Assembly: GCA_040235415.1 (NCBI GenBank)
Contig: JBECKR010000206.1
Coordinates: 1-23,016, forward strand
Origin: JBECKR01 sp040235415
Lineage (GTDB): Bacteria > Acidobacteriota > Polarisedimenticolia > Polarisedimenticolales > Polarisedimenticolaceae
Length of the DNA: 23,016 nucleotides
Direction: 5' to 3'
Part shown: positions 7,726-16,312 of the stretch, piece by piece
Numbering within the stretch: the stretch's first letter is position 1
Layout: every line of letters begins with the position of its first letter
Translations under genes and position numbers: made by a program
Notes under the pieces: generated by a model
Told to the model about the DNA's origin: nothing
The model's database searches: none
What the model saw: only the letters and a program-made list of their open reading frames with translations

Positions 7726-9276
7726 TTACAACGGAATGTTGCCGTGCTTCTTCGGGGGATTCTGGTCCCGCTTGTTCTCGAGCAGGCGGAGCGCGGCGAT
7801 CAGCTTGGGCCTCGTCGAGGCCGGCTCGATGATCTCGTCGACGTAGCCGCGCTCTGCGGCGACGTACGGATTCGCGAACTTCGTGCGGTACTCGCGGACC
7901 TTCTCCTGTCGCGCGGCCGCGGCGCGCCCGCCCTCCTCCTGCAGCTCGCGGCGGAACACGATGTTGACCGCCCCCTCCGGCCCCATGACCGCGATCTCGG
8001 CGTTGGGCCACGCGAAGTTGAAGTCGGTGCGGATGTGCTTCGACGCCATGACGCAGTACGCGCCGCCGTACGCCTTGCGCGTGATCACCGTCAGCTTCGG
8101 GACGGTGGCCTCGGCGAACGCGTACAGCAGCTTGGCGCCGTGCATGATGATCCCGCGGAACTCCTGATCGGTCCCGGGAAGGAACCCGGGGACGTCCTCG
8201 AACACGACCAGCGGGACGTTGAAGCAGTCGCAGAACCGCACGAAGCGCGCTCCCTTGACGGAGGCCGCGATGTCGAGCACCCCCGCGAGGGCTGCGGGCT
8301 GGTTCGCGACGATCCCGACCGGCCTCCCGCCCAGGCGCGCGAAGCCGACCACGATGTTGCGGGCGTAGTTCTCGTGCACCTCGAGGAAGCGGCCGTCGTC
8401 GACGACCGCCTCGACGATCCGCTTCATGTCGTAGGGCTGGTTCGGATTCTCCGGAACGATGGAGTTGAGCTCGTCCGACGCGCGGTCCTCGGGGTCGTCG
8501 GTCGGTTTGAGCGGAGGCTCCTCCATGTTGTTCGACGGCAGGAACGACAGCAGCTCGCGGATGAGCTGCAGGGCATCGCGGTCGTCGGTCGCGGCGAAGT
8601 GCGCGACGCCGGAGGTCGAGCTGTGGGTCACCGCTCCGCCGAGCTTCTCCTTCGTGACCTCCTCGTGGGTCACCTCGCGGATGACGTCGGGGCCGGTGAT
8701 GAACATGTAGGACGTGTCCTTGACCATCACGATGAAGTCCGTGATGGCCGGCGAGTACACCGCCCCGCCCGCGCACGGTCCCATGATCGCCGAGATCTGC
8801 GGCACCACGCCGGACGCGAGCGTATTCCTCAGGAAGATGTCCGCGTATCCCGCGAGCGAGACGACGCCCTCCTGGATCCGGGCGCCGCCGGAGTCGTTGA
8901 GCCCGACGACCGGCGCCCCGACTTTCATGGCGAGGTCCATGATCTTGCAGATCTTCTCGGCGAACGTCTCGGACAGCGAGCCGCCGAACACCGTGAAGTC
9001 CTGCGCGAACACGAACACGGGGCGGCCGCCGACGCGGCCGTGCCCGGTGACGACGCCGTCTCCCGGGATGCGCTGCTTGTCCATCCCGAAGTTCGTGGCG
9101 CGGTGCACGACGAGCGCGTCGAGCTCCTGGAACGACCCCGGATCGAGCAGCGCCTCGATCCGCTCGCGCGCCGTGAGCTTCCCGGCCTCGTGCTGCTTCG
9201 CGACGCGCGCCTCGCCCCCTCCGCGTCTCGCCTCGGCGTAGCGCCGGCGCATCTCCTCGATCGGCTGGTGCTCCAT
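7726..9276 (-). CDS. pccB: Carboxyltransferase (beta) subunit of acyl-CoA carboxylase, propionyl-CoA type
   Basis: Transfers the carboxyl group from biotin to an acyl-CoA, typically propionyl-CoA to give methylmalonyl-CoA. It is 516 aa from ATG 9276 (a GTG just before it would add one); GAGG at the end of tal gives good spacing. It has the two crotonase-like halves: N-terminal with DFTVFGGSLSE, GLNDSGGARIQEGV, IMGPCAGGAVYSPA; C-terminal with GIVANQPAALAGVLDI, DVPGFLPGTDQE, TRKAYGGAY and the ending KKHGNIPL shared with known PccB proteins. The specificity residue that is Asp422 in Streptomyces coelicolor PccB is Cys here (109 residues from the end, GGAYCVM). It follows tal by 10 bases and precedes accC. 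Methylmalonyl-CoA decarboxylase alpha chain (MmdA) is the close alternative, but the biotin carboxylase partner favours a carboxylase. Confidence 0.92.
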   Translation of the reverse strand: MEHQPIEEMRRRYAEARRGGGEARVAKQHEAGKLTARERIEALLDPGSFQELDALVVHRATNFGMDKQRIPGDGVVTGHGRVGGRPVFVFAQDFTVFGGSLSETFAEKICKIMDLAMKVGAPVVGLNDSGGARIQEGVVSLAGYADIFLRNTLASGVVPQISAIMGPCAGGAVYSPAITDFIVMVKDTSYMFITGPDVIREVTHEEVTKEKLGGAVTHSSTSGVAHFAATDDRDALQLIRELLSFLPSNNMEEPPLKPTDDPEDRASDELNSIVPENPNQPYDMKRIVEAVVDDGRFLEVHENYARNIVVGFARLGGRPVGIVANQPAALAGVLDIAASVKGARFVRFCDCFNVPLVVFEDVPGFLPGTDQEFRGIIMHGAKLLYAFAEATVPKLTVITRKAYGGAYCVMASKHIRTDFNFAWPNAEIAVMGPEGAVNIVFRRELQEEGGRAAAARQEKVREYRTKFANPYVAAERGYVDEIIEPASTRPKLIAALRLLENKRDQNPPKKHGNIPL

Positions 9277-9286
9277 CACGCAGCCC

Positions 9287-9931
9287 TCAGCGCTGCGTCT
9301 TGCGGAAATCTTCGAGGAACTTCGCCTGCCCGATGTCCGTCAGCGGGTGGTGGATCATCTGCATGATGACCTTGAACGGAATCGTCGCGACGTCCGCGCC
9401 GGCGAGCGCCGCCTCCACGACGTGGAGCGGATGGCGCACCGACGCCACCAGGATCTCGGTGTCGAAATCGTAGTTGTCGTAGATCGCGCGGATCTGGCGG
9501 ATGAGATCCATGCCCTCGTGCGAGATGTCGTCGAGGCGACCGACGAACGGGCTGATGTAGCTCGCCCCCGCCTTCGCCGCGATCAGCGCCTGGGTCGGCG
9601 AGAAGCACAGCGTCACGTTGACTCGGATCTCCTCGGCCCGCAGCTTCTTGCAGGTCTGCAGGCCTTCGCGGGTGAGCGGGAGCTTCACGACGATGTTGGG
9701 GTGGATGTTCGCGAGCTCGCGCCCTTGGGCGAGCATCTCCTCGGGCGCGGTCGTCGTGACCTCGGCCGAGATCGGGCCGTTCACGAGGCTCACGATCTCG
9801 CGCAGGACTTCTCGGAAGTCCCTGCCCTCCTTCGCGACCAGGCTCGGATTGGTGGTGACGCCGTCCAGCACCCCGAGGCTCGCGGCCTCGCGGATCTCGT
9901 CGACGTTCGCGGTGTCGATGAAGAACTTCAT
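9287..9931 (-). CDS. tal: Transaldolase, small (fructose-6-phosphate aldolase/MipB-like) subfamily
   Basis: Transfers a dihydroxyacetone unit between sugar phosphates in the non-oxidative pentose phosphate pathway. It is 214 aa, the length of the short TalC/FSA subfamily. Visible: MKFFIDTANVDEI start, TTNPSLV, the Schiff-base lysine Lys83 in VVKLPLT, NVTLCFSPTQALIAAKAGA and ISPFVGRLDDI. Glu57 (SAEV) stands where E. coli FSA has Gln59; Glu is the residue seen in true transaldolases, so transaldolase is preferred over fructose-6-phosphate aldolase. The Shine-Dalgarno GAGGAGG overlaps the gyrA stop codon, indicating co-translation with gyrA. pccB follows after 10 bases. A metabolic enzyme joined to gyrase suggests an operon of convenience. 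Confidence 0.93.
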   Translation of the reverse strand: MKFFIDTANVDEIREAASLGVLDGVTTNPSLVAKEGRDFREVLREIVSLVNGPISAEVTTTAPEEMLAQGRELANIHPNIVVKLPLTREGLQTCKKLRAEEIRVNVTLCFSPTQALIAAKAGASYISPFVGRLDDISHEGMDLIRQIRAIYDNYDFDTEILVASVRHPLHVVEAALAGADVATIPFKVIMQMIHHPLTDIGQAKFLEDFRKTQR

Positions 9932-9944
9932 CCCCCGGACCTCC

Positions 9945-12449
9945 TCACTCGCCCTCCCCGGGCTCCGCTTCTTCGGTGCTGGAGGCGTCGACGTCGCCGT
10001 CCGCCTCGTCCCCGCCGTCGGTCTCGTCCTCCGCGGTGCGGATCGCCGCGACGACCGCGTCTCCCTCGTCGACCTGGATCAGCCGGACGCCTTGCGTGGC
10101 GCGTCCCATCTCGCTGATCCCGTGGACGTCGAGCCGAATGATCTTCCCGTTCGCCGTGATGAGCAAGACGTGGTCGTCGTCCGAGATCTCCATGGAGGCG
10201 ACGACCTCGCCGTTGCGGTCGGTGGTCCGCATGTTGATGATCCCGGACCCGCCCCGACCCTGGAGGCGGTACTCTCCGACCGCCGTCCTCTTGCCGTAGC
10301 CGTTTCGGGTAACGCTCAAGATGTCGGGCTTGCCGGACAGGACGTCCATCTCGACGAGCGCGTCCTCGTCGCCGAACCGGATCCCGATGACCCCGCGCGC
10401 CGTGCGGCCCATGGGGCGGACGTCGGCCTCGGAGAACCGGATCGACTTGCCCCCGGCGGTGGCCATGAATATCTCGTCCGAGCCGTTCGAGAGTCCGACG
10501 CCGAGCAGCATGTCGTCCTGCTCCACGCCGCACGCGATGATGCCGCCGGACCGCGGATTGGAGAACGCGGAGAGCGGGGTCTTCTTGATGTAGCCCTTGC
10601 GCGTCGCCATGACGACGTACTTGCCGTCCTCGAAGCCCCGTATGGCGAGGACGTCCGAGATCCGCTCCTCGGGCTCGATCTGGATGAGGTTCACGACCGC
10701 CTTGCCCCGGCCCGCGGAGCCGACTTCCGGGATCTCGTAGACCTTGATCCAGTGCATGCGCCCGCGCGAGGTGAAAACCAGGATGTAGTCGTGGGTCGAG
10801 GCGACGTAGAGGTGCCGGACGACGTCCTCGTCCCGGGTCGTCATGCCCAGCCGGCCCTTGCCGCCGCGGCGCTGCGAGCGGTACGTCGACAGCGCCGTGC
10901 GCTTGATGTAGCCGGAATGGCTCACCGTGATGACCATGTCCTCTTCGTCGATGAGATCCTCGATCGAGATCTCCTCGGTCGTCGCGACGATCTCGGTGCG
11001 CCGGTCGTCGCCGAAGTCCGCGCGGATCTTCTCCAGCTCCTCGACGACGATGCCGAGCTGCAGGCGCTCGCTGCCGAGGATCTGCCGCAGGCGCTCGATC
11101 AGCTTGAGCGTCTGCTCGTACTCGTCGACGATCTTCTGGCGCTCGAGGCCGGTGAGCCGCTGCAGCCGCATTTCCAGGATCGCCTGCGCCTGGACCTCGC
11201 TGAACTGGAACCGCAGCCGCAGGGACTCCTTGGCCTCCGCCGGGCTGCGGGACTGGCGGATCAGCTCGATGATCTCGTCGAGGTGGTCGAGCGCCTTCTT
11301 GAGTCCCTCCAGGATGTGGGCGCGCTCCTCGGCCTTGCGCAGCTCGAACATCGAGCGCCGGACCACGACCTCGCGGCGGAAGTCGACGAAGTGCCGCAGC
11401 ATCTCCTTGAGCGACAGCAACCGCGGCCGGCCGTGGACGATCGCGAGGTTGATGACGCCGAAGGTCACCTCGAGCTTCGTGAACTTGTACAGCTTGTTCA
11501 GGACGACGTTGGGGTTCTCGTCGCGCTTGAGCTCGATCACGACGCGGATGCCGTCGCGGTCGGACTCGTCCCGGATGTCGCTGATCCCCTCGATCTTCTT
11601 GTCGCGGACGAGCCCCGCGATCTCCTCGATCAGCTGGGCCTTGTTGACCTGGTAGGGAAGCTCCCGGACGACGATCGCGAGACGGCCCTTGCGCGAGGCC
11701 AGCTCCTCGATGACGGCGCGGCCGCGGACCTTGATGCGGCCGCGGCCGCGGGAGTACGCCTCGCGGATGCCGCTGACCCCGTAGACGGAACCCGCGGTCG
11801 GGAAGTCGGGACCCGGGAGGACCTGCATGAGCTCGTCGAGCCCGATGTCGGGGTCCTCGACCAGGCGCTTGATCGCGTCGACGACCTCCCGCAGGTTGTG
11901 CGGCGGGACGTTCGTCGTCATCCCGACCGCGATGCCCGACGAGCCGTTGACGAGCAAGTTCGGGAATGCGGACGGCAGCACGACCGGCTCGCGCTCCGAG
12001 CCGTCGTAGTTGTCCGCGAAGTCGACGGTCTCCTTGTCGATGTCGCGGAGCATCTCGTCCGCGAGCTTCTGCAGGCGGATCTCCGTGTACCGCATCGCCG
12101 CGGGCGGGTCGCCGTCGACCGAGCCGAAGTTCCCCTGACCGTCGACCAGCGGGTAGCGCATCGAGAAGTCCTGCGCCAGGCGGACGATCGTGTCGTACAC
12201 GGCGGCGTCGCCGTGCGGATGGAACCGCCCGATGACCGTTCCGACGGTGCGCGCGGATTTCTTGTAGGGCTTGTCGTGCGTGTTCCCGGTGTCGTGCATC
12301 GCGTACAGGACGCGGCGGTGCACCGGCTTGAGGCCGTCCCGCACGTCCGGAAGCGCGCGGCCCACGATCACGCTCATGGCGTAGTCGAGGTACGACCGCC
12401 GCATCTCCTCTTCGATGCTGACCGGGATTCTCTGCTCCTGGTTCTCCAT
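9945..12449 (-). CDS. gyrA: DNA gyrase subunit A
   Basis: Breakage-reunion subunit of gyrase, which introduces negative supercoils using ATP hydrolysed by GyrB. It is 834 aa. The N-terminal domain shows RALPDVRDGLKPVHRR and the catalytic Tyr121 in AAMRYTEIRL. The quinolone-determining loop reads HPHGDAAVYD, with Ala82 at the position of E. coli Ser83. The C-terminal beta-pinwheel holds the GyrA box QRRGGKG (526-532), which separates it from ParC. It ends in an acidic tail of about 30 residues, rich in Asp/Glu. ATG 12449 has GGGAG just upstream with short spacing. It lies 107 bases after gyrB and directly before tal. Confidence 0.98.
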   Translation of the reverse strand: MENQEQRIPVSIEEEMRRSYLDYAMSVIVGRALPDVRDGLKPVHRRVLYAMHDTGNTHDKPYKKSARTVGTVIGRFHPHGDAAVYDTIVRLAQDFSMRYPLVDGQGNFGSVDGDPPAAMRYTEIRLQKLADEMLRDIDKETVDFADNYDGSEREPVVLPSAFPNLLVNGSSGIAVGMTTNVPPHNLREVVDAIKRLVEDPDIGLDELMQVLPGPDFPTAGSVYGVSGIREAYSRGRGRIKVRGRAVIEELASRKGRLAIVVRELPYQVNKAQLIEEIAGLVRDKKIEGISDIRDESDRDGIRVVIELKRDENPNVVLNKLYKFTKLEVTFGVINLAIVHGRPRLLSLKEMLRHFVDFRREVVVRRSMFELRKAEERAHILEGLKKALDHLDEIIELIRQSRSPAEAKESLRLRFQFSEVQAQAILEMRLQRLTGLERQKIVDEYEQTLKLIERLRQILGSERLQLGIVVEELEKIRADFGDDRRTEIVATTEEISIEDLIDEEDMVITVSHSGYIKRTALSTYRSQRRGGKGRLGMTTRDEDVVRHLYVASTHDYILVFTSRGRMHWIKVYEIPEVGSAGRGKAVVNLIQIEPEERISDVLAIRGFEDGKYVVMATRKGYIKKTPLSAFSNPRSGGIIACGVEQDDMLLGVGLSNGSDEIFMATAGGKSIRFSEADVRPMGRTARGVIGIRFGDEDALVEMDVLSGKPDILSVTRNGYGKRTAVGEYRLQGRGGSGIINMRTTDRNGEVVASMEISDDDHVLLITANGKIIRLDVHGISEMGRATQGVRLIQVDEGDAVVAAIRTAEDETDGGDEADGDVDASSTEEAEPGEGE

Positions 12450-12556
12450 GTCTCCCGCCGCGACCGCCGCCGCGACGCCTTCCGGCGTCCGCGTTCGGCG
12501 GGTCGTTCATGCGCGGTTCGCGGGCGTGCTCGGTGCCGCCGCCCGCGCTCGCGGCC

Positions 12557-15025
12557 TCAGATGTCGAGGTTGCGGACGTCGAGCGCGTTCTCCTCGATGA
12601 ACTGGCGTCGCGGCTCGACGGCGTCCCCCATCAGGATCGAGAACAGGACGTCGGCCTCGGCCGCGTCCTCGATCTTGACCTGCAGGACCCGTCTGCGGGC
12701 CGGGTCCATGGTCGTTTCCCACAGCTGCTCCGGGTTCATCTCGCCCAGGCCCTTGTAGCGCTGGATGAGGAGCCCCTTCTTTCCGGCCTCCATGAGGGAC
12801 TCGAGCAGCTCCTCCTTGGTCGCGAGCGTCTGGCCGTTGCCGTTGTGACGAACGACGATCGGCGGACGGCGGAGGATCGCGATCGACTCCGAGAGCCTCC
12901 TCAGCTGCCGCATCTCGACCGACTGCACGAGCTCGTGGCCGACGCGGTACTCGCGCTGGCCGCGGTCGGTCGCCCGGACGTGGAGCTCGTAGAGCTCGTG
13001 CTCCTCGTCGCGCTCGCACGACAGCACGCGGTGCCCGAGCCGCTCGACGACGTCGCCGAGCGCCTGCAGTCGGTCCGGCGTTTCGAAGTGCGCGCGCTCC
13101 GTGAGGCCGCTCTCGAGGATCGCCTCGGTCACCGGCCGGGTCACGCCGAGCCGCGCCATGGCGTCGGCGTACGACTCGTACTCGATGAGGGTCTGCAGCA
13201 TGTGGTGCAGCTCGTTGCCCGTGAGCGTGCGATTCGCTTCGGGGACCTCGACCTCCTTCTCCTCCGTCGCCTTGCGGATGACGTAGCTCGAAAGCTCGCG
13301 GTCGTTCGCGAGGTACGTCTCCTCCTTGCCGCGCTTCACCTTGTAGAGCGGCGGCTGCGCGATGTAGACGTGGCCGCGCTCCACCAGCGCGCGCATCTGG
13401 CGGTAGAAGAACGTCAACAGCAGGGTCCGGATGTGGGAGCCGTCGACGTCGGCGTCGGTCATGATCAGGACGCGGCCGTAGCGCAGCTTCGTGACGTCGA
13501 ACTCGTCCTCGCCGATGCCGGTTCCGAGGGCCGCGATCATGGTGCGGATCTCCTCGTGCGAGAGCATGCGGTCGAAGCGCGCCTTCTCGACGTTCAGGAT
13601 CTTGCCCCGGAGCGGCAGGATCGCCTGGAACCTGCGGTCGCGGCCCTGCTTCGCCGATCCTCCGGCCGAGTCGCCCTCGACCAGGAACAGCTCGCATTGC
13701 CCGGGATCGCGCTCCTGGCAGTCGGCGAGCTTGCCGGGCAGCATGCCGGAATCGAGCGCGCCCTTGCGGCGCGTCAGCTCGCGCGCCTTCCGGGCCGCCT
13801 CTCTCGCGCGCGCGGCCTCCGCGGCCTTCATCACGATCTTGCGCGCGACCTGGGGGTTCTGCTCGAAGTACGCGCCGAGCTGGTCGTTGACCATGGCCTC
13901 GACCGAGCCCTTGACGTCGGAGTTCCCGAGCTTCGTCTTGGTCTGGCCTTCGAACTGCGGTTTCGGGATCTTGACCGAGATCACCGCGGTCAGGCCCTCG
14001 CGACAGTCGTCGCCCGAGATCGCGACGTCCTTCAGGTCGCGGCCGAGGTTCTCCTTCGCGATGTACGCGTTGATCGTGCGGGTCAGCGCCGCCTTGAATC
14101 CCGCCAGGTGGGTGCCGCCCTCGACGGTGTTGATCGAGTTCGCGAAGCTGTAGACCGTCTCGTTGTACGAGTCGTTCCACTGCATGGCGACCTCGAGGAT
14201 CATGCCTCCGCCGTTCGCGGTCTCGATCGAGATCGGTTGGGGGTGGAGCGCCTGCCGCGCCTTGTTGAGGTGCTGCACGAACTCGACGATGCCGCCGCCG
14301 AAGCGGAAGGCGACCTCGCGGGGCCGCTCGCCGCGCTCGTCGCGCAACGCGATCTGGACCCCCTTGTTGAGGAACGCGAGCTCGCGGAAGCGCTGCGCGA
14401 GCGTGTCGAACCCGAAGACCAGCTCCTCGAAGATCTGGGGATCCGGCTTGAACGTGATCTTCGTGCCGCGGCGCTTGGTCGGCCGCGCCTCGCGGAACTC
14501 CGTCACCGGCCTGCCGCGCTCGTACACCTGCTCGTACGTCTTCTGGCCGCGCCAGATCTCGACCTCGAGCCGCTCCGAAAGCGCGTTGACGACCGATACG
14601 CCGACCCCGTGCAGTCCGCCCGACACCTTGTACGCGTCGTTCTCGAACTTGCCGCCGGCGTGCAGCATCGTCAGGACGACCTCCGCGGCGGACTTCCCCT
14701 CCTGCTCGTGGAGGTCGACGGGGATGCCGCGCCCGTTGTCCACGACGGTCACGGAGTTGTCGATGTGGATCGCGACCTCGATGCGGTCGCAGTAGCCCGC
14801 CTGGGCCTCGTCGATCGAGTTGTCGACGACCTCGTAGACGAGGTGGTGGAGGCCCGGCAGCCCGGTCGACCCGATGTACATCGCGGGCCGCTTGCGTACC
14901 GCCTCGAGCCCCTCCAAGACCTTGATCTTGCTGGCGTCGTAGTCCTTCGAGAAATCCGCAGGCACGACCTCCGGCTCGGTCTCCAGGGTCGGAGGGGTCG
15001 AGCCGGAAACGGTTTCTTCGCTCAT
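12557..15025 (-). CDS. gyrB: DNA gyrase subunit B
   Basis: ATPase subunit of gyrase. It is 822 aa. GHKL ATPase domain with YEVVDNSIDEAQAG and the glycine-rich lid (SGGLHGVGVSVVNALS); transducer domain; TOPRIM with Glu450 in VEGDSAGGSAKQGRDR and the metal-binding Asp524, Asp526 and Asp528 in DADVDGSH. A long insertion of about 160 residues (roughly 575-735) precedes YKGLGEMNPEQLWETTMDP, as in E. coli GyrB, which is typical of Gram-negative enzymes. The end, RRQFIEENALDVRNLDI, is canonical. A GGGAGAG lies about 8 bases before the ATG. It is 167 bases downstream of recF, a gap that holds a possible promoter. Confidence 0.98.
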   Translation of the reverse strand: MSEETVSGSTPPTLETEPEVVPADFSKDYDASKIKVLEGLEAVRKRPAMYIGSTGLPGLHHLVYEVVDNSIDEAQAGYCDRIEVAIHIDNSVTVVDNGRGIPVDLHEQEGKSAAEVVLTMLHAGGKFENDAYKVSGGLHGVGVSVVNALSERLEVEIWRGQKTYEQVYERGRPVTEFREARPTKRRGTKITFKPDPQIFEELVFGFDTLAQRFRELAFLNKGVQIALRDERGERPREVAFRFGGGIVEFVQHLNKARQALHPQPISIETANGGGMILEVAMQWNDSYNETVYSFANSINTVEGGTHLAGFKAALTRTINAYIAKENLGRDLKDVAISGDDCREGLTAVISVKIPKPQFEGQTKTKLGNSDVKGSVEAMVNDQLGAYFEQNPQVARKIVMKAAEAARAREAARKARELTRRKGALDSGMLPGKLADCQERDPGQCELFLVEGDSAGGSAKQGRDRRFQAILPLRGKILNVEKARFDRMLSHEEIRTMIAALGTGIGEDEFDVTKLRYGRVLIMTDADVDGSHIRTLLLTFFYRQMRALVERGHVYIAQPPLYKVKRGKEETYLANDRELSSYVIRKATEEKEVEVPEANRTLTGNELHHMLQTLIEYESYADAMARLGVTRPVTEAILESGLTERAHFETPDRLQALGDVVERLGHRVLSCERDEEHELYELHVRATDRGQREYRVGHELVQSVEMRQLRRLSESIAILRRPPIVVRHNGNGQTLATKEELLESLMEAGKKGLLIQRYKGLGEMNPEQLWETTMDPARRRVLQVKIEDAAEADVLFSILMGDAVEPRRQFIEENALDVRNLDI

Positions 15026-15162
15026 CGATTCGTCTCTCCCGGTGCTCGGCGCCCGCTCGGCGATCGCTCCGATCGGTAGGCGACGGCGCCTGCCCCCGAC
15101 CCGCCGACGTCCCCGGAAAGGGAGGAGTCCGGGCTCGACGGACGCGAGATTCCAAGTCGCCT

Positions 15163-15168
15163 ATTCTA
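15163..15168 (-). promoter_or_regulatory. Candidate -10 hexamer upstream of gyrB
   Basis: TAGAAT on the minus strand in the recF-gyrB gap, 138 bases before the gyrB ATG. It is the same hexamer as in the rpsU promoter, but no good -35 lies 16-18 bases upstream (the sequence there reads AGGAAG), so an activator or no promoter at all is possible. Confidence 0.35.
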
Positions 15169-15192
15169 GCGCGAAACGGTCGGTTCTTCCTC

Positions 15193-16308
15193 TTATGGAG
15201 AACCGTCGAGGCGGGCCTCGCCGGCCGCCATCCGGACGCGGCGGAACGGCACCCCGAGACGGTCGGCGAGGGCGTTCTTCGACGTCGCGACGACCGCCTG
15301 GAAACCGCCCTCGTGGAGGTGGCGCGCGAGCGCCGCCGCCCGGACCTCGTCGAGGTCGGTGTCGAAATCGTCCATCAGGAACACCGGGCTCTCGCCCCGG
15401 TCCTCCCGCAGGGTCGCGAGCTTCGCGAGCTTCAGTACCACCATGGCGGCCCGCACCTGTCCGGCGGAGCCGAATCTGCGGAGGTCGACGTCGTCCAGCT
15501 CGACGACGCAGTCGTCGCGGTGCGGCCCGGTCGAGGTGAAGCCGAGCTGCCCGTCCCGGCGCCGGGTACGCGCCAGCGCGTCGCGGTAGACACGGGGGAA
15601 ATCCGTGGGATCGCGCTCCGCGGCGTCGCCCGGCGACGGCCGGTAGCGCAGCCGCAGCTCGCTGCCCGCCGGGAAGATCAGGCGGGTGGCGTCCCCGAGG
15701 CCCGCGGCGAGCGTCACCGCGAACTTGCGGCGCTCGGTGTGGACCCGCGACGCCGCCTGCACGAGACGGTCGTCCCAGGCGTCGAGCTCCCCGGCGCGTC
15801 GCGTCGCCCCGCCCGCGCGCAACAGCGCGTTGCGCTGCGCGAGCGCCCGGCGGTGGTCTCCGAGCACGCGGAGATACGACGGACGCAGCCCGACGACCCC
15901 GCGGTCGAGGAAGCGGCGGCGCTCGTCCGGCCCGCCACGGAGAACGAGCATGCGCTCGGCGGTGAGATCGACGACGTCGAGACGTCCGAGGTAGTCGTCG
16001 AGCGGACGCTCGGTTCCCTCGACCAGCATCCGGCGCTCGCCGCCCTCGCCGAGAACCGCCAAACGGACCTCGCCGGCGCGCGACGACACCCACCCCGCCA
16101 CGCGCAACGGCCCGCCGCGCCACGCGACGACCTCGCCGGTGCGGCGGGTCCGGAACGAGCGGCTGGTCGACAGCAGGTAGATCGCCTCGAGGAGGCTCGA
16201 CTTGCCCTGGCCGTTGCGTCCCGAGACGACCGTCAGCCCGGGTCCGAGGGCGATCGCGACCGCGCTCAGGTTACGCAGGCGGTCGGCCTCGATCTCGCGC
16301 AGCCACAC
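15193..16308 (-). CDS. recF: DNA replication and repair protein RecF
   Basis: SMC/ABC-like ATPase that helps load RecA at single-stranded gaps with RecO and RecR. It is 371 aa from GTG 16308. The frame stays open a further 82 codons into dnaN, but family similarity begins only at WLREIEADRLRNL. Walker A GRNGQGKS (30-37) and ABC signature SAGQVRAAMVVLKLA are clear. The Walker B/D-loop reads LMDDFDTDLDE rather than the usual LLDD(V/I)xSELD. The start is 4 bases after the dnaN stop with no good Shine-Dalgarno, so translation probably depends on dnaN. It sits in the canonical dnaA-dnaN-recF-gyrB order. Confidence 0.95.
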   Translation of the reverse strand: MWLREIEADRLRNLSAVAIALGPGLTVVSGRNGQGKSSLLEAIYLLSTSRSFRTRRTGEVVAWRGGPLRVAGWVSSRAGEVRLAVLGEGGERRMLVEGTERPLDDYLGRLDVVDLTAERMLVLRGGPDERRRFLDRGVVGLRPSYLRVLGDHRRALAQRNALLRAGGATRRAGELDAWDDRLVQAASRVHTERRKFAVTLAAGLGDATRLIFPAGSELRLRYRPSPGDAAERDPTDFPRVYRDALARTRRRDGQLGFTSTGPHRDDCVVELDDVDLRRFGSAGQVRAAMVVLKLAKLATLREDRGESPVFLMDDFDTDLDEVRAAALARHLHEGGFQAVVATSKNALADRLGVPFRRVRMAAGEARLDGSP

Positions 16309-16312
16309 CGGG

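Noticed and set aside
9287..9931. Fructose-6-phosphate aldolase rather than transaldolase
   Set aside because: Glu57 in place of the aldolase-type Gln, and an overall TalC/MipB-like sequence, favour transaldolase; assay would settle it.
9618..12758. 1046-codon plus-strand open frame antisense to gyrA
   Set aside because: A shadow produced by high-GC codon bias opposite gyrA; no recognisable domain, and it spans tal, gyrA and a gene boundary.
12509..15155. Long plus (856-codon) and minus (882-codon) open frames over gyrB
   Set aside because: Shadows of gyrB; composition is low-complexity Arg/Ala/Gly/Leu without motifs.
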